Below, piece after piece: positions 36,826-45,278 of a DNA stretch of 64,000 bases; the first letter of the stretch is position 1, and each line of letters starts with the position of its first letter. A program made the position numbers and the translations under genes. Under the pieces are notes generated by a model that saw only the letters and a list, made by a program, of their open reading frames with translations, did not search any database and had not been told where the DNA came from. Source of the DNA: Streptomyces spiramenti (GTDB taxonomy: Bacteria; Actinomycetota; Actinomycetes; Streptomycetales; Streptomycetaceae); NCBI RefSeq assembly GCF_012034385.1, contig NZ_JAAVJB010000005.1, positions 1 through 64,000 on the forward strand, written 5' to 3'.

Positions 36826-37251
36826 GTGTCCGGTGGAGAAGTGGCCGGCATTCTGGTGGCGGTGTTCTGGGCGATCCTCGTGTCGTTCCTGGCCGTCGCC
36901 CTCTACCGGCTGGCCCAGACACTCCGGGCCGCCACCCGGTTGGTGACGAGCGTCACCGAGCAGGCGGTGCCCCTCCTCGGGGAGGCCTCGGTGACGGTAC
37001 GCACGGCCCAGAACCAACTGGCCCGCGTCGACGCCATCGCCTCCGACGTCCAGGAGGTCACCGCCAACGCCTCCGCGCTGTCCTCGACGGTCTCCACCAC
37101 CTTCGGCGGCCCGCTCGTCAAGGTCGCCGCCTTCGGCTACGGCGTCCGGCAGGCGCTCGGCCGCCGCGGCAACCGCACCCCCGACACGTCGCGCACGGAG
37201 CGCGGTCGCACCGTTCCCGGTGCGCGCCGCCCCCGGCGCGGGAGGAGCTGA
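36826..37251 (+). CDS. DUF948 membrane-anchored protein
   Basis: 141 aa. An N-terminal span (about 5-27, AGILVAVFWAILVSFLAVAL) is followed by amphipathic helices with regular hydrophobic spacing (chemotaxis-receptor-like coiled coil) and a basic Arg/Gly-rich tail. DUF948 proteins are membrane-tethered and of unknown role, often with a stress-associated partner. GTG with GAGGAAAG upstream. The DUF6167-like gene starts nine bases later. Confidence 0.82.
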   Translation: MSGGEVAGILVAVFWAILVSFLAVALYRLAQTLRAATRLVTSVTEQAVPLLGEASVTVRTAQNQLARVDAIASDVQEVTANASALSSTVSTTFGGPLVKVAAFGYGVRQALGRRGNRTPDTSRTERGRTVPGARRPRRGRS

Positions 37252-37260
37252 CCCGCTTCC

Positions 37261-37575
37261 ATGTTCCGCCGTGCCTTCTGGTTCGGAGCAGGCGCCGCCG
37301 CCGGCGCCTGGGCCACCACCAAGGTCCACCGCAAGCTCCGGTCGCTGACCCCCGAGTCGCTGGCGCAGCGCGCCGCCGACCGGGCGGTCGACACCGGCCA
37401 CCGGATGCGCGAGTTCGCACTCGACGTGCGCACCGGGATGACGCGTCGTGAGGACGAGCTGCACGACGCCCTCGGCCTCAACCACGGACCGGACGAGCCG
37501 GGCGTCCTCCCCGGGCAGGTCCTTCCCGAATGGGTGGAGCGGCCCGGGATCGAGCCGGGGCGACGGGAGCGGTGA
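37261..37575 (+). CDS. DUF6167-like small protein, 104 aa
   Basis: Starts MFRRAFWFGAGAAAGAWATTKVHRKL: a short hydrophobic N-terminus, then a charged helix with basic and acidic patches and a Pro-rich end. It accompanies the DUF948 gene in streptomycetes and usually stands just before alaS; here ruvX comes next. Function unknown. Confidence 0.75.
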   Translation: MFRRAFWFGAGAAAGAWATTKVHRKLRSLTPESLAQRAADRAVDTGHRMREFALDVRTGMTRREDELHDALGLNHGPDEPGVLPGQVLPEWVERPGIEPGRRER

Positions 37576-37636
37576 GAGTGCGCCGTCGTACCCCCGCCTC
37601 CCTGTGGTGCGCCACCGAGGCCGGGGAGGGCCGGTG

Positions 37637-38101
37637 ATGCGCCGCGGACGGCGACTCGCGGTGGACGTGGGTGACGCCCGTATCGGCGTGGCCAGCAGCG
37701 ACCCCGACGGCCTGCTGGCGACCCCCGTGGAGACCGTTCCCGGAAGGGACCGTGCGGGCGCCCTGCGGCGCCTCAGCGCGATCGTGGCCGAGTACGAGCC
37801 ACTGGAGGTCGTCGTCGGTCTGCCGCGGTCCCTGAGCGGCCAGGAAGGGCCCGCGGCCACCAAGGTGCGTGATTTCGCCGGGGAGTTGGCGAAACTGGTC
37901 ACACCCGTGCCCGTCCGGCTGGTGGACGAGCGTATGAGTACCGTCACGGCGGCGCAGTCGATGCGTGCCTCCGGAGTCTCCTCCCGCAAGGGCCGATCCC
38001 GTATCGACCAGGCCGCGGCGGTGGTGATCCTGCAGAGTGCGCTGGAGACGGAGCGCTCTTCGGGGCGTCCACCGGGGCAGTGCGTCGAGATGGGCGGTTG
38101 A
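37637..38101 (+). CDS. ruvX: Putative Holliday junction resolvase/pre-16S rRNA nuclease YqgF
   Basis: 154 aa RNase H-fold protein. LAVDVGDARIGVA carries the first catalytic Asp, VVVGLPRSLSGQEGPAA and LVDERMSTVTA the middle ones, and SRIDQAAAVVILQSALE the last Asp. YqgF matures the 5' end of 16S rRNA; its resolvase role is disputed. GGAGGG is seven bases from the ATG. It precedes mltG and the aro genes, which are transcribed in the same direction. Confidence 0.92.
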   Translation: MRRGRRLAVDVGDARIGVASSDPDGLLATPVETVPGRDRAGALRRLSAIVAEYEPLEVVVGLPRSLSGQEGPAATKVRDFAGELAKLVTPVPVRLVDERMSTVTAAQSMRASGVSSRKGRSRIDQAAAVVILQSALETERSSGRPPGQCVEMGG

Positions 38102-38139
38102 TCGCGGTGCGGTAACGTGCCGCGCGAGATGGCAGTCAA

Positions 38140-38173
38140 TCGAACATCGCGGACGGCCCGCGGAGATGTTCGA
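38140..38173. promoter_or_regulatory. 9-bp inverted repeat upstream of mltG
   Basis: TCGAACATC (38140-38148) and GATGTTCGA (38165-38173) are exact reverse complements, 16 bases apart. It may be an operator or an RNA hairpin in the mltG leader. Confidence 0.35.
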
Positions 38174-38220
38174 ACGTCCGGCAGGCCCGGACGGACCGCA
38201 CCGGCGTCGCGAGGGGATCG

Positions 38221-40149
38221 ATGACTGACTACCGCCGGGGCTCCGGCCCGGAACCGTGGGACCCGAACGACCCGCTCTACGGAGAGCAGGGTTGGGGACG
38301 GTCCGGTGACGGCTCCTGGGACGGCTACCCGCAGGAGCAGGGTGGATACCCCGGTCACGGGTACCCGGACGGCGGTGCCTCCGACCCGTACGGCGCAGCC
38401 CCCCAGGCGCAGCAGCATCCGCAGAGCCAGGGCCACCCGCACCAGGGCGGCTGGGAACAGGGCGGCCAGGGCGGCCAGGGCTACGGCGCCGGTCAGGGGT
38501 ACGGCTACGACGGCGGGCAGGGGTACGACACCGGCGCGGGCCGGTACTACGGTGACCAGGGCTACGGCCAGGGCCGGGACCACGGCTACGACGCCTACCA
38601 GGGCCAGGGCGGCCAGGGGTACGACCCCGGCACCGCCGACCAGCACTACGGCAACCAGGGCTACGGCCACGGTGGCGACCGGGGCGCCGGGCCCGGCTAC
38701 GGCCAGGGCCCGCCCCCGCCCGGTTACGGCGGGCAGCCCCACCAGGGGCAGGGCCAGGGAGCCCCGGGCCACCCGCAGGGCCACGGTGCCGACCACCAGC
38801 AGGGCCAGGGCCAAGGCCAGGGCTACGACGACGGCTACGGCGACCCGCACTCCGGCGCGGCCCCGGCGGGCAACGCCCACGCCCCGCCCGCCGGGCGCGC
38901 CCGCCCCGACCGGGACGAGGGCGCCGGCGACGGCCCGGGACCGGACCCCGACACGGGCTGGGACCCCGGACCGGACCAGGGGGAGAACGACTTCTTCACC
39001 CGCGAGGACGGCGACTGGGACGAGGGCACCGAGGCCGCGGAGAAGGACGGCCGCGGTCGGCGCGGGGAGAAGCCCGCCAAGCGCCGCGGCGGCGTCGCCT
39101 GCCTCGGGGTGGCCGTGATGCTGCTGGGGACGGTCGGTGTCGCCGGGTACTTCGGCAAGCAGTTCTACGACTCCCGATTCGGCCCGCCGCCGGACTTCGC
39201 CGGTGAGGGCACGGGGGAGGTGTTCGTCTCCGTCGATGACGGCGACACGCTCACCGCGATCGGCGTGAAGCTCCGCGACGAGGGCGTCGTGGCGAGCGTC
39301 GGTGCCTTCACCCGGGCTGCGGAGGGCGCCAACATCCAGCCCGGTTACTACGCGCTGCGGGAGGAGATGTCGGCGCAGTCCGCCGTCGAGGTCATGACCG
39401 ACCCCGCCACCCTCAACACCCTGATCATCCCCGAGGGCACCCGGTCGCCGGCCGTCTACGAGACGATAGACGCCAAGCTGGAGCTGGAGGAGGGGACCAC
39501 GGCGGATGTCGCCGCCTCGGGTGTGGTCGAACTCCCCGACTGGGCCGTCCCGGACAACGACGACGTCAAGGAACCGCTGGAGGGCTTCCTCTGGCCGGCC
39601 CGGTACGACATCGGTCCCGAGACGGAGCCCCAGGAACTCCTCCAGACGATGGTCGACCGCGCCACCGCGACCTACGAGGAGATGGGGCTCTCCGACGCGG
39701 CCTCCGGGCTCGGCCTCGACTCCGCCCTCGACATCATCAACGTCGCCAGTCTCGTGCAGGCCGAGGGCAAGACCACCGACGACTTCACCGCGATGGCCGA
39801 GGTCATCTACAACCGCCTCAAGCCCGACAACACCGAGACCAACGGGCTGCTGCAGTTCGACTCCAGCTTCAACTACCTCCGGGGTCAGAGCGAGGCGTTC
39901 ATCACCGAGAACGAGATCCTCAACGAGAAGGACCCGTACAACACCTACGTCCACAAGGGACTGCCGCCCGGAGCGATCGGCAACCCCGGGGCGGAGGCGG
40001 TGGAGGCCGCGCTCAACCCGACCGACGAGGGGTGGATGTACTTCATCACCCTCGACGACGTCACCACCGAGTTCACCCGCAACCACGAGGACCACAATGA
40101 GCTCCGCGAGGAGTACAACCGACGGCGCGGCGCCGAGGGCACCGGCTGA
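38221..40149 (+). CDS. mltG: Endolytic transglycosylase MltG with long low-complexity N-terminus
   Basis: 642 aa, nearly twice the roughly 340-residue E. coli enzyme. Residues 1 to about 285 are Gly/Gln/Tyr/Asp-rich with many QGYG-like units and no fold; a single span follows (about 291-318), then the extracytoplasmic YceG domain. Catalytic glutamate E515 sits in ASLVQAEGK, followed by AEVIYNRL and YNTYVHKGLPPGAIGNPG. MltG cuts nascent glycan strands to end chain growth. The extra N-terminus is cytoplasmic by topology. The 3' end overlaps aroE by 53 bases. Confidence 0.93.
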   Translation: MTDYRRGSGPEPWDPNDPLYGEQGWGRSGDGSWDGYPQEQGGYPGHGYPDGGASDPYGAAPQAQQHPQSQGHPHQGGWEQGGQGGQGYGAGQGYGYDGGQGYDTGAGRYYGDQGYGQGRDHGYDAYQGQGGQGYDPGTADQHYGNQGYGHGGDRGAGPGYGQGPPPPGYGGQPHQGQGQGAPGHPQGHGADHQQGQGQGQGYDDGYGDPHSGAAPAGNAHAPPAGRARPDRDEGAGDGPGPDPDTGWDPGPDQGENDFFTREDGDWDEGTEAAEKDGRGRRGEKPAKRRGGVACLGVAVMLLGTVGVAGYFGKQFYDSRFGPPPDFAGEGTGEVFVSVDDGDTLTAIGVKLRDEGVVASVGAFTRAAEGANIQPGYYALREEMSAQSAVEVMTDPATLNTLIIPEGTRSPAVYETIDAKLELEEGTTADVAASGVVELPDWAVPDNDDVKEPLEGFLWPARYDIGPETEPQELLQTMVDRATATYEEMGLSDAASGLGLDSALDIINVASLVQAEGKTTDDFTAMAEVIYNRLKPDNTETNGLLQFDSSFNYLRGQSEAFITENEILNEKDPYNTYVHKGLPPGAIGNPGAEAVEAALNPTDEGWMYFITLDDVTTEFTRNHEDHNELREEYNRRRGAEGTG

Positions 40150-40975
40150 CGGCCGCCGTGCCGCCGTCCTCGGCTCGCCCATCGCCCACTCCCTCTCGCC
40201 CGACCTGCACCGCGCCGCTTACGCGGCACTCGGCCTCACCGCCTGGCGCTACGACCGGTACGAGGTGGACGAGGCCGCCCTGCCCGCCTTCCTCGCGGAG
40301 TTGGGCGAGGAGTGGGCAGGGCTGAGCCTGACCATGCCGCTCAAGCGGGCGGTGATCCCCCTGCTGGACGGCCTCACCCCGGCCGCCGCCTCGGTCGGCG
40401 CCGTCAACACGGTGCTCTGCGCCGCCGACGGCGCCCGTACCGGCGACAACACCGACATCCCCGGCATGGTCGCCGCGCTGGCCGAACGGGGCGTCACCCG
40501 GGTGGAGCGCGCCGCGGTGCTCGGCGCCGGTGCCACCGCCTCCTCCGCGCTCGCGGCACTCGCCCACGTCTGCGACGGCGAGGTCACCGCATACGTCCGC
40601 GGCCCGGAGCGGGCCCGAGAGATGGGCGAGTGGGGCGAGCGGCTCGGAGTCGCGGTGCGGACCGCCCCCTGGGAGAGCGCCGCGGAGGCGCTCGACGCGC
40701 CCCTGGTGATCGCCACGACCCCGGTCGGGGCCACCGACGCCCTTGCCGCCGCCGCCCCCGAACGGCCCGGAACCCTCTTCGACGTGCTCTACGAGCCGTG
40801 GCCCACCGAACTGGCCGCCGCCTGGTCCGCGCGTGGCGGCACGGTCGTCGGCGGGCTCGACCTGCTGCTCCACCAGGCCGTGCTCCAGGTCGAACTCATG
40901 ACCGGTCGCGCCCCGGCGCCGCTCGCCGCGATGCGCGCCGCAGGCGAGAGCGCGCTGGCCGGGCGCCGGGGCTGA
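40097..40975 (+). CDS. aroE: Shikimate dehydrogenase
   Basis: 292 aa. Shikimate-binding SPIAHSLSPDLH, catalytic lysine in LTMPLKRA, GDNTDIPG, and the NADP loop LGAGATASSA are all present. It reduces 3-dehydroshikimate to shikimate. The only in-frame start that leaves the shikimate motif intact is the ATG inside mltG (53-base overlap), seven bases after GAGG; it adds about 20 residues before the usual N-terminus. First of five aro genes in a row. Confidence 0.92.
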   Translation: MSSARSTTDGAAPRAPADGRRAAVLGSPIAHSLSPDLHRAAYAALGLTAWRYDRYEVDEAALPAFLAELGEEWAGLSLTMPLKRAVIPLLDGLTPAAASVGAVNTVLCAADGARTGDNTDIPGMVAALAERGVTRVERAAVLGAGATASSALAALAHVCDGEVTAYVRGPERAREMGEWGERLGVAVRTAPWESAAEALDAPLVIATTPVGATDALAAAAPERPGTLFDVLYEPWPTELAAAWSARGGTVVGGLDLLLHQAVLQVELMTGRAPAPLAAMRAAGESALAGRRG

Positions 40976-41083
40976 ACCGGCCCGACGGCTCGTCCCGCAC
41001 CATGGACGGCCGCGCGGGCGCGGTCGCGCCGCGTGCGAGGATGGCCGGGCACGAAGCGTGATCGACATGAGGTGGAGGGTCCG

Positions 41084-42304
41084 TTGAGCAGGCTGCGCTG
41101 GCTGACGGCGGGGGAGTCGCACGGCCCCGCGCTGGTGGCGACCATCGAAGGGCTGCCGGCCGGGGTGCCGGTGGACACCGAGGCGGTCGCCGACCATCTC
41201 GCCCGGCGCCGACTGGGGTACGGCCGCGGCGCCCGCATGAAGTTCGAGCGCGACGAGGTCACCTTCCTCGGCGGCGTCCGCCACGGCCTCACCCTCGGCT
41301 CCCCGGTCGCCGTCATGATCGGCAACACCGAGTGGCCCAAGTGGGAGAAGGTCATGGCGGCCGACCCCGTCGACCCGGAGGAGCTCGCAGCCCTCGCCCG
41401 CAACGCGCCGCTGACGCGCCCCCGCCCGGGCCACGCCGACCTCGCAGGCATGCAGAAGTACGGGTTCGACGAGGCACGGCCGATCCTGGAGCGGGCCTCC
41501 GCGCGGGAGACCGCCGCGCGGGTCGCGCTCGGGGCGGTCGCCCGCTCCTACCTGCGGGAGACCGCCGGGGTCGAGGTCGTCTCCCACGTCGTCGAACTCG
41601 GCGCCGCCCGTGCCCCCTACGGCACCCTCCCCCTCCCGGGCGACGTCGAGCGGTTGGATGCCGACCCGGTGCGCTGCCTGGACGAGGACGCGTCCGCCGC
41701 CATGGTGGCGGAGATCGACCAGGCCCACCGCGACGGCGACACCCTCGGCGGCGTGGTCGAGGTCGTGGCGCACGGCGTTCCCGTGGGCCTCGGCTCCCAC
41801 GTCCACTGGGACCGGCGGCTCGACGCCCGGCTCGCCGGCGCGCTCATGGGCATCCAGGCCATCAAGGGTGTCGAGGTCGGCGACGGCTTCGACCTCGCCC
41901 GGGTCCCCGGGTCGCAGGCGCACGACGAGATCCTCGCCACCACCCCCGGCGCGGAGCCCGGCGCCGACGGCAGTCGCGACCTCGGCATCCGTCGTGCCTC
42001 CGGCCGGTCCGGTGGCACCGAGGGCGGCCTGAGCACCGGCGAGGTGCTGCGGGTGCGCGCCGCGATGAAGCCCATCGCGACCGTGCCGCGCGCCCTCGCC
42101 ACCGTCGACGTCGCCACCGGCGAGGTGGCCCGCGCCCACCACCAGCGCTCCGACGTCTGTGCCGTGCCCGCGGCCGGCATCGTCGCCGAGGCCATGGTCG
42201 CGCTCGTCCTCGCCGACGCCGTGGCCGAGAAGTTCGGCGGCGACAACGTCGCCGAGACCCGACGCAACGTCCGCGGCTACCTCGACGGACTGGGGGTCAG
42301 GTGA
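41084..42304 (+). CDS. aroC: Chorismate synthase
   Basis: 406 aa. Signatures [36 protein letters not shown] and [17 protein letters not shown] identify it. It makes chorismate from EPSP using reduced FMN. TTG start with GGAGG six bases upstream; N-terminus SRLRWLTAG as in other streptomycetes. The stop overlaps the aroK start (GTGA). Confidence 0.96.
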   Translation: MSRLRWLTAGESHGPALVATIEGLPAGVPVDTEAVADHLARRRLGYGRGARMKFERDEVTFLGGVRHGLTLGSPVAVMIGNTEWPKWEKVMAADPVDPEELAALARNAPLTRPRPGHADLAGMQKYGFDEARPILERASARETAARVALGAVARSYLRETAGVEVVSHVVELGAARAPYGTLPLPGDVERLDADPVRCLDEDASAAMVAEIDQAHRDGDTLGGVVEVVAHGVPVGLGSHVHWDRRLDARLAGALMGIQAIKGVEVGDGFDLARVPGSQAHDEILATTPGAEPGADGSRDLGIRRASGRSGGTEGGLSTGEVLRVRAAMKPIATVPRALATVDVATGEVARAHHQRSDVCAVPAAGIVAEAMVALVLADAVAEKFGGDNVAETRRNVRGYLDGLGVR

Positions 42305-42822
42305 GCACCGAACACCCGCTGGTCGTCCTGGTCGGTCCGCCCGGAGCGGGCAAGACCACCGTCGGCGGCCTCCTCGCCGAGCTGCTGGGCGTCGTCCTGC
42401 GCGACACCGACGCCGACATCGAGGCGGCCACCGGCAAGGAGGTCTCCGAGATCTTCCTCACCGACGGTGAGGACCACTTCCGCGACCTGGAGGCAGAGGC
42501 GGTCGCCGCCGCCGTCGCCACCCACCGCGGGGTGCTCGCCCTCGGGGGCGGGGCCGTGCTGCGGCCGGCCACCCGCGAGCTGCTCGCGGGCCTCCCCGTC
42601 GTCTTCCTCGACGTGGCGCTCGCCGACGCCGTGCACCGCGTCGGCCTGGACGCCCCGCGCCCGCTGCTCGCGGTCAACCCGCGCAAGCAGTGGCGCACCA
42701 TGATGGAGACCCGCCGCCCCCTGTACACCGGTGTCGCCCGCACCGTCGTGGCGACCGAGGGGCGGACCCCCGAGGAGGTCACCCGGGCCGTCCTCACCGC
42801 ATTGGAGCTGACCCAGGCATGA
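42301..42822 (+). CDS. aroK: Shikimate kinase
   Basis: 173 aa. Walker A GPPGAGKT (12-19), shikimate-binding DTDADIE and LALGGGAV, and the lid RPLL followed by RRPLYTGVA. Phosphorylates shikimate at the 3-OH. Translationally coupled to aroC and aroB on both sides (GTGA and ATGA overlaps). Confidence 0.95.
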   Translation: MSTEHPLVVLVGPPGAGKTTVGGLLAELLGVVLRDTDADIEAATGKEVSEIFLTDGEDHFRDLEAEAVAAAVATHRGVLALGGGAVLRPATRELLAGLPVVFLDVALADAVHRVGLDAPRPLLAVNPRKQWRTMMETRRPLYTGVARTVVATEGRTPEEVTRAVLTALELTQA

Positions 42823-43913
42823 CCGACGACACCGCACCCACCCGCATCACCGTCGCGGGCGAGGCCGGCGCGGCCCCCTACGACGTACTGGTCGGCCACC
42901 GGCTGCTGGACCAGCTGCCATCGCTGGTCGGGGACGCGCGCCGGGTGGCCGTGATCCACCCGGAGGCCCTCGCCGAGACCGGCGACGTGCTGCGGCAGGA
43001 CCTCGCGGACCAGGGGTACGAGGCCATCGCGGTACAGGTGCCCAACGCCGAGGAGGCCAAGACCGCCGAGGTCGCCGCGTACTGCTGGAAGGCCCTCGGC
43101 CAGAGCGGGTTCACCCGCACCGACGTGATCGTCGGCGTCGGCGGCGGCGCCACCACCGACCTCGCCGGGTTCGTGGCGGCGACCTGGCTCCGCGGGGTCC
43201 ACTGGGTGGCCGTGCCCACCACCGTCCTCGGCATGGTGGACGCCGCCGTGGGCGGCAAGACCGGCATCAACACCGCCGAGGGGAAGAACCTCGTCGGCTC
43301 CTTCCACCCGCCCGCCGGGGTGCTCTGCGACCTCGCGGCCCTCGCGAGCCTGCCGGTGCACGACTACGTCTCCGGGCTCGCCGAGATCATCAAGGCCGGG
43401 TTCATCGCCGACCCCGTCATCCTCGACATCGTCGAGCGGGACCCCGAGGCGGCCCGTCGCGCGGACGGTCCCGTCACCGCCGAGCTGGTGGAACGCTCCA
43501 TCCGGGTCAAGGCCGAGGTCGTCTCCGGGGACCTCCGCGAGGCCGGGCGCCGCGAGATCCTCAACTACGGCCACACTCTCGCCCACGCGATCGAGAAGAA
43601 CGAGCGCTACGAGTGGCGCCACGGTGCCGCGGTCTCCGTCGGAATGGTCTTCGCCGCCGAACTCGGCCGTATCGCCGGGAAGTTGGACGACGCCACCGCC
43701 GACCGGCACCGAGCCGTCCTCACCTCCGTCGGACTGCCCGTCACCTACCGTGGCGACCAGTGGCCCCGACTGCTGGAGACCATGAAGGTGGACAAGAAGG
43801 CCCGCGGCGACCTGCTGCGCTTCATCGTCCTGGACGGCCTGGCGCGCCCGGCGGTCCTGGAGGGGCCGGACCCGGCGATGCTGCTCGCCGCCCACGCGGA
43901 GATCGCCGCGTGA
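42819..43913 (+). CDS. aroB: 3-dehydroquinate synthase
   Basis: 364 aa NAD- and zinc-dependent enzyme. [18 protein letters not shown], the zinc/NAD loop VGGKTGIN, and [11 protein letters not shown] with the metal histidines. It closes DAHP to dehydroquinate. Coupled to aroK (ATGA) and aroQ (GTGA). No DAHP synthase or EPSP synthase gene is in the window. Confidence 0.96.
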   Translation: MTDDTAPTRITVAGEAGAAPYDVLVGHRLLDQLPSLVGDARRVAVIHPEALAETGDVLRQDLADQGYEAIAVQVPNAEEAKTAEVAAYCWKALGQSGFTRTDVIVGVGGGATTDLAGFVAATWLRGVHWVAVPTTVLGMVDAAVGGKTGINTAEGKNLVGSFHPPAGVLCDLAALASLPVHDYVSGLAEIIKAGFIADPVILDIVERDPEAARRADGPVTAELVERSIRVKAEVVSGDLREAGRREILNYGHTLAHAIEKNERYEWRHGAAVSVGMVFAAELGRIAGKLDDATADRHRAVLTSVGLPVTYRGDQWPRLLETMKVDKKARGDLLRFIVLDGLARPAVLEGPDPAMLLAAHAEIAA

Positions 43914-44356
43914 CCCGCGTCCTCGTCCTCAACGGACCGAACCTCGGCCGGCTCGGCTCCCGCGAACCGGACGTCTACGGCTCCGCCGACCACGGCCGCC
44001 TCACCGAACTCTGCCTGGCCGCCGGGCGGGAGCTCGGTCTGGAGGTCGAGGTACGGCAGACCGACGACGAGGCCGAACTCGTCCGCTGGCTGCACGAGGC
44101 GGCCGACGGGCGCCTCCCGGTGCTGCTCAATCCGGCCGCCTTCACCCACTACTCCTACGCGCTGCGGGACGCGGCGGCCCAGCGCACCGCGCCCCTGATC
44201 GAGATCCACCTGAGCAACCCCCACGCCCGGGAGTCGTTCCGCCACCTCTCCGTGGTCTCGGCCGTCGCCACCGGCACCATCGCCGGTTTCGGCACCACCT
44301 CCTACCTGCTGGGGCTGCGCGCGCTGGCGGCCGACCCGGCCGTCACCGGGGGCTGA
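43910..44356 (+). CDS. aroQ: Type II 3-dehydroquinate dehydratase
   Basis: 148 aa. [15 protein letters not shown] (with the catalytic Tyr expected a few residues on, DVYG), [15 protein letters not shown] and [15 protein letters not shown] are the three type II signatures; Ala replaces the usual Gly in one loop without touching the catalytic His. It dehydrates dehydroquinate to dehydroshikimate. Last of the aro set; a hairpin follows six bases later. Confidence 0.94.
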   Translation: MTRVLVLNGPNLGRLGSREPDVYGSADHGRLTELCLAAGRELGLEVEVRQTDDEAELVRWLHEAADGRLPVLLNPAAFTHYSYALRDAAAQRTAPLIEIHLSNPHARESFRHLSVVSAVATGTIAGFGTTSYLLGLRALAADPAVTGG

Positions 44357-44361
44357 CCGCC

Positions 44362-44391
44362 TACCGCCCTCCTGCCGGCGGGAGGGCGGTA
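44362..44391 (+). terminator. 11-bp hairpin ending the aro operon
   Basis: TACCGCCCTCC (44362-44372) pairs with GGAGGGCGGTA (44381-44391). The -10-like TACGCT at 44390 directly follows. Confidence 0.75.
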
Positions 44392-44491
44392 CGCTCAGCA
44401 CCGCGACATGGCCCAGCGGGCCGCGGTGTGGCACCGTGGCCCCCGCAGCGCGGGGCGCGGCCCCGCCTCGACGACGACGGAGCGGCAGCGC

Positions 44492-45178
44492 ATGACTCAC
44501 CCCGCGGGGGTCCCCGTCCCACCGCCGGCGCCCCCGGAGGCCGGCGTCACCGGCGAGTTCCGGCTCCCGCCGCCCACCCCGGCGCCCCAGCAGCCTCCCG
44601 CCGCCCCCGCGGACCCCGCGAGGGCGGCGCTCGCAGTCCTGCTGATCGGGCCCGCCGGCGCGGGGAAGACCACGGTCGCGCGGCGCTGGGCCGACCACCG
44701 GCAGGTCCCCACCGCCCACATCAGCCTGGACGACGTCCGAGAGTGGGTCCGCTCCGGCTTCGCCGACCCCCGCTCCGGCTGGGACGAGCGCTCCGAGGCC
44801 CAGTACCGCCTGGCCAGACGCACCTGCGGCTTCGCGGCACGCAACTACCTCGCCAACGGCATCTCCTGCGTCCTGGACGACGCGGTCTTCCCCGACCGGC
44901 CCGCCATCGGCCTCGGTGGCTGGAAGCGGCACGTCGGCCCGGGGCTGATCCCGATCGTGCTGCTGCCTGGCCTGGAGGTGGTCCTCGCCCGGAACGCCGA
45001 ACGCAGCGGCACCCGGCGCCTCGCCGACGAGGAGGTCGCGGCGATCCACGGCCGGATGGCGGGCTGGTACGGATCGGGCCTGCCGATCATCGACAACTCG
45101 CGACTGGACGTGGAGACAACGGTCGGGCTGATCGACGAGGCCGTCGCGCGGAGCTTCACCACCCCCCTGGACTGGTGA
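44492..45178 (+). CDS. P-loop ATPase/kinase of the AAA_33 (zeta-toxin/PNK) type
   Basis: 228 aa. A Pro-rich N-terminus (1-45) precedes Walker A GPAGAGKT (53-60), then HISLDDVREW with the base-binding Asp pair and NAERSGTRRLADEEV with the lid arginines, as in polynucleotide-kinase-like and zeta-like enzymes. Substrate unknown; no antitoxin gene is adjacent, so a toxin role is unlikely. I took the ATG with GGAG nine bases upstream; an ATG at 44408 just after TACGCT would add 28 Arg-rich residues. Confidence 0.72.
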   Translation: MTHPAGVPVPPPAPPEAGVTGEFRLPPPTPAPQQPPAAPADPARAALAVLLIGPAGAGKTTVARRWADHRQVPTAHISLDDVREWVRSGFADPRSGWDERSEAQYRLARRTCGFAARNYLANGISCVLDDAVFPDRPAIGLGGWKRHVGPGLIPIVLLPGLEVVLARNAERSGTRRLADEEVAAIHGRMAGWYGSGLPIIDNSRLDVETTVGLIDEAVARSFTTPLDW

Positions 45179-45278
45179 GCGGTTCCCTGTGGCGGGGACA
45201 CCGCCGCCCGGGGCAACCTCGGCCACGTCCGGCCCAGTCGGACGGGCCGGCCGCCGGTGCGCTGCGTAGTCTCGGACC

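Noticed and set aside
38140-38173. LexA/SOS box upstream of mltG
   Set aside because: The half-sites TCGAAC and GTTCGA are present but 22 bases apart instead of the 4 needed for a LexA operator.
38400-38860. CRISPR or tandem DNA repeat in mltG
   Set aside because: The repetition is at codon level (Gly-Gln-Gly-Tyr units) with irregular spacing and no unique spacers.
36472-40182. Minus-strand open frame of more than 1200 codons across rpsD to mltG
   Set aside because: It crosses several well-identified plus-strand genes and terminators; the Val/Leu/Gly-rich part is the complement of the mltG repeat region.
44492-45178. Toxin of a zeta/epsilon toxin-antitoxin pair
   Set aside because: No small antitoxin gene adjoins it, and neighbours are core metabolic genes.
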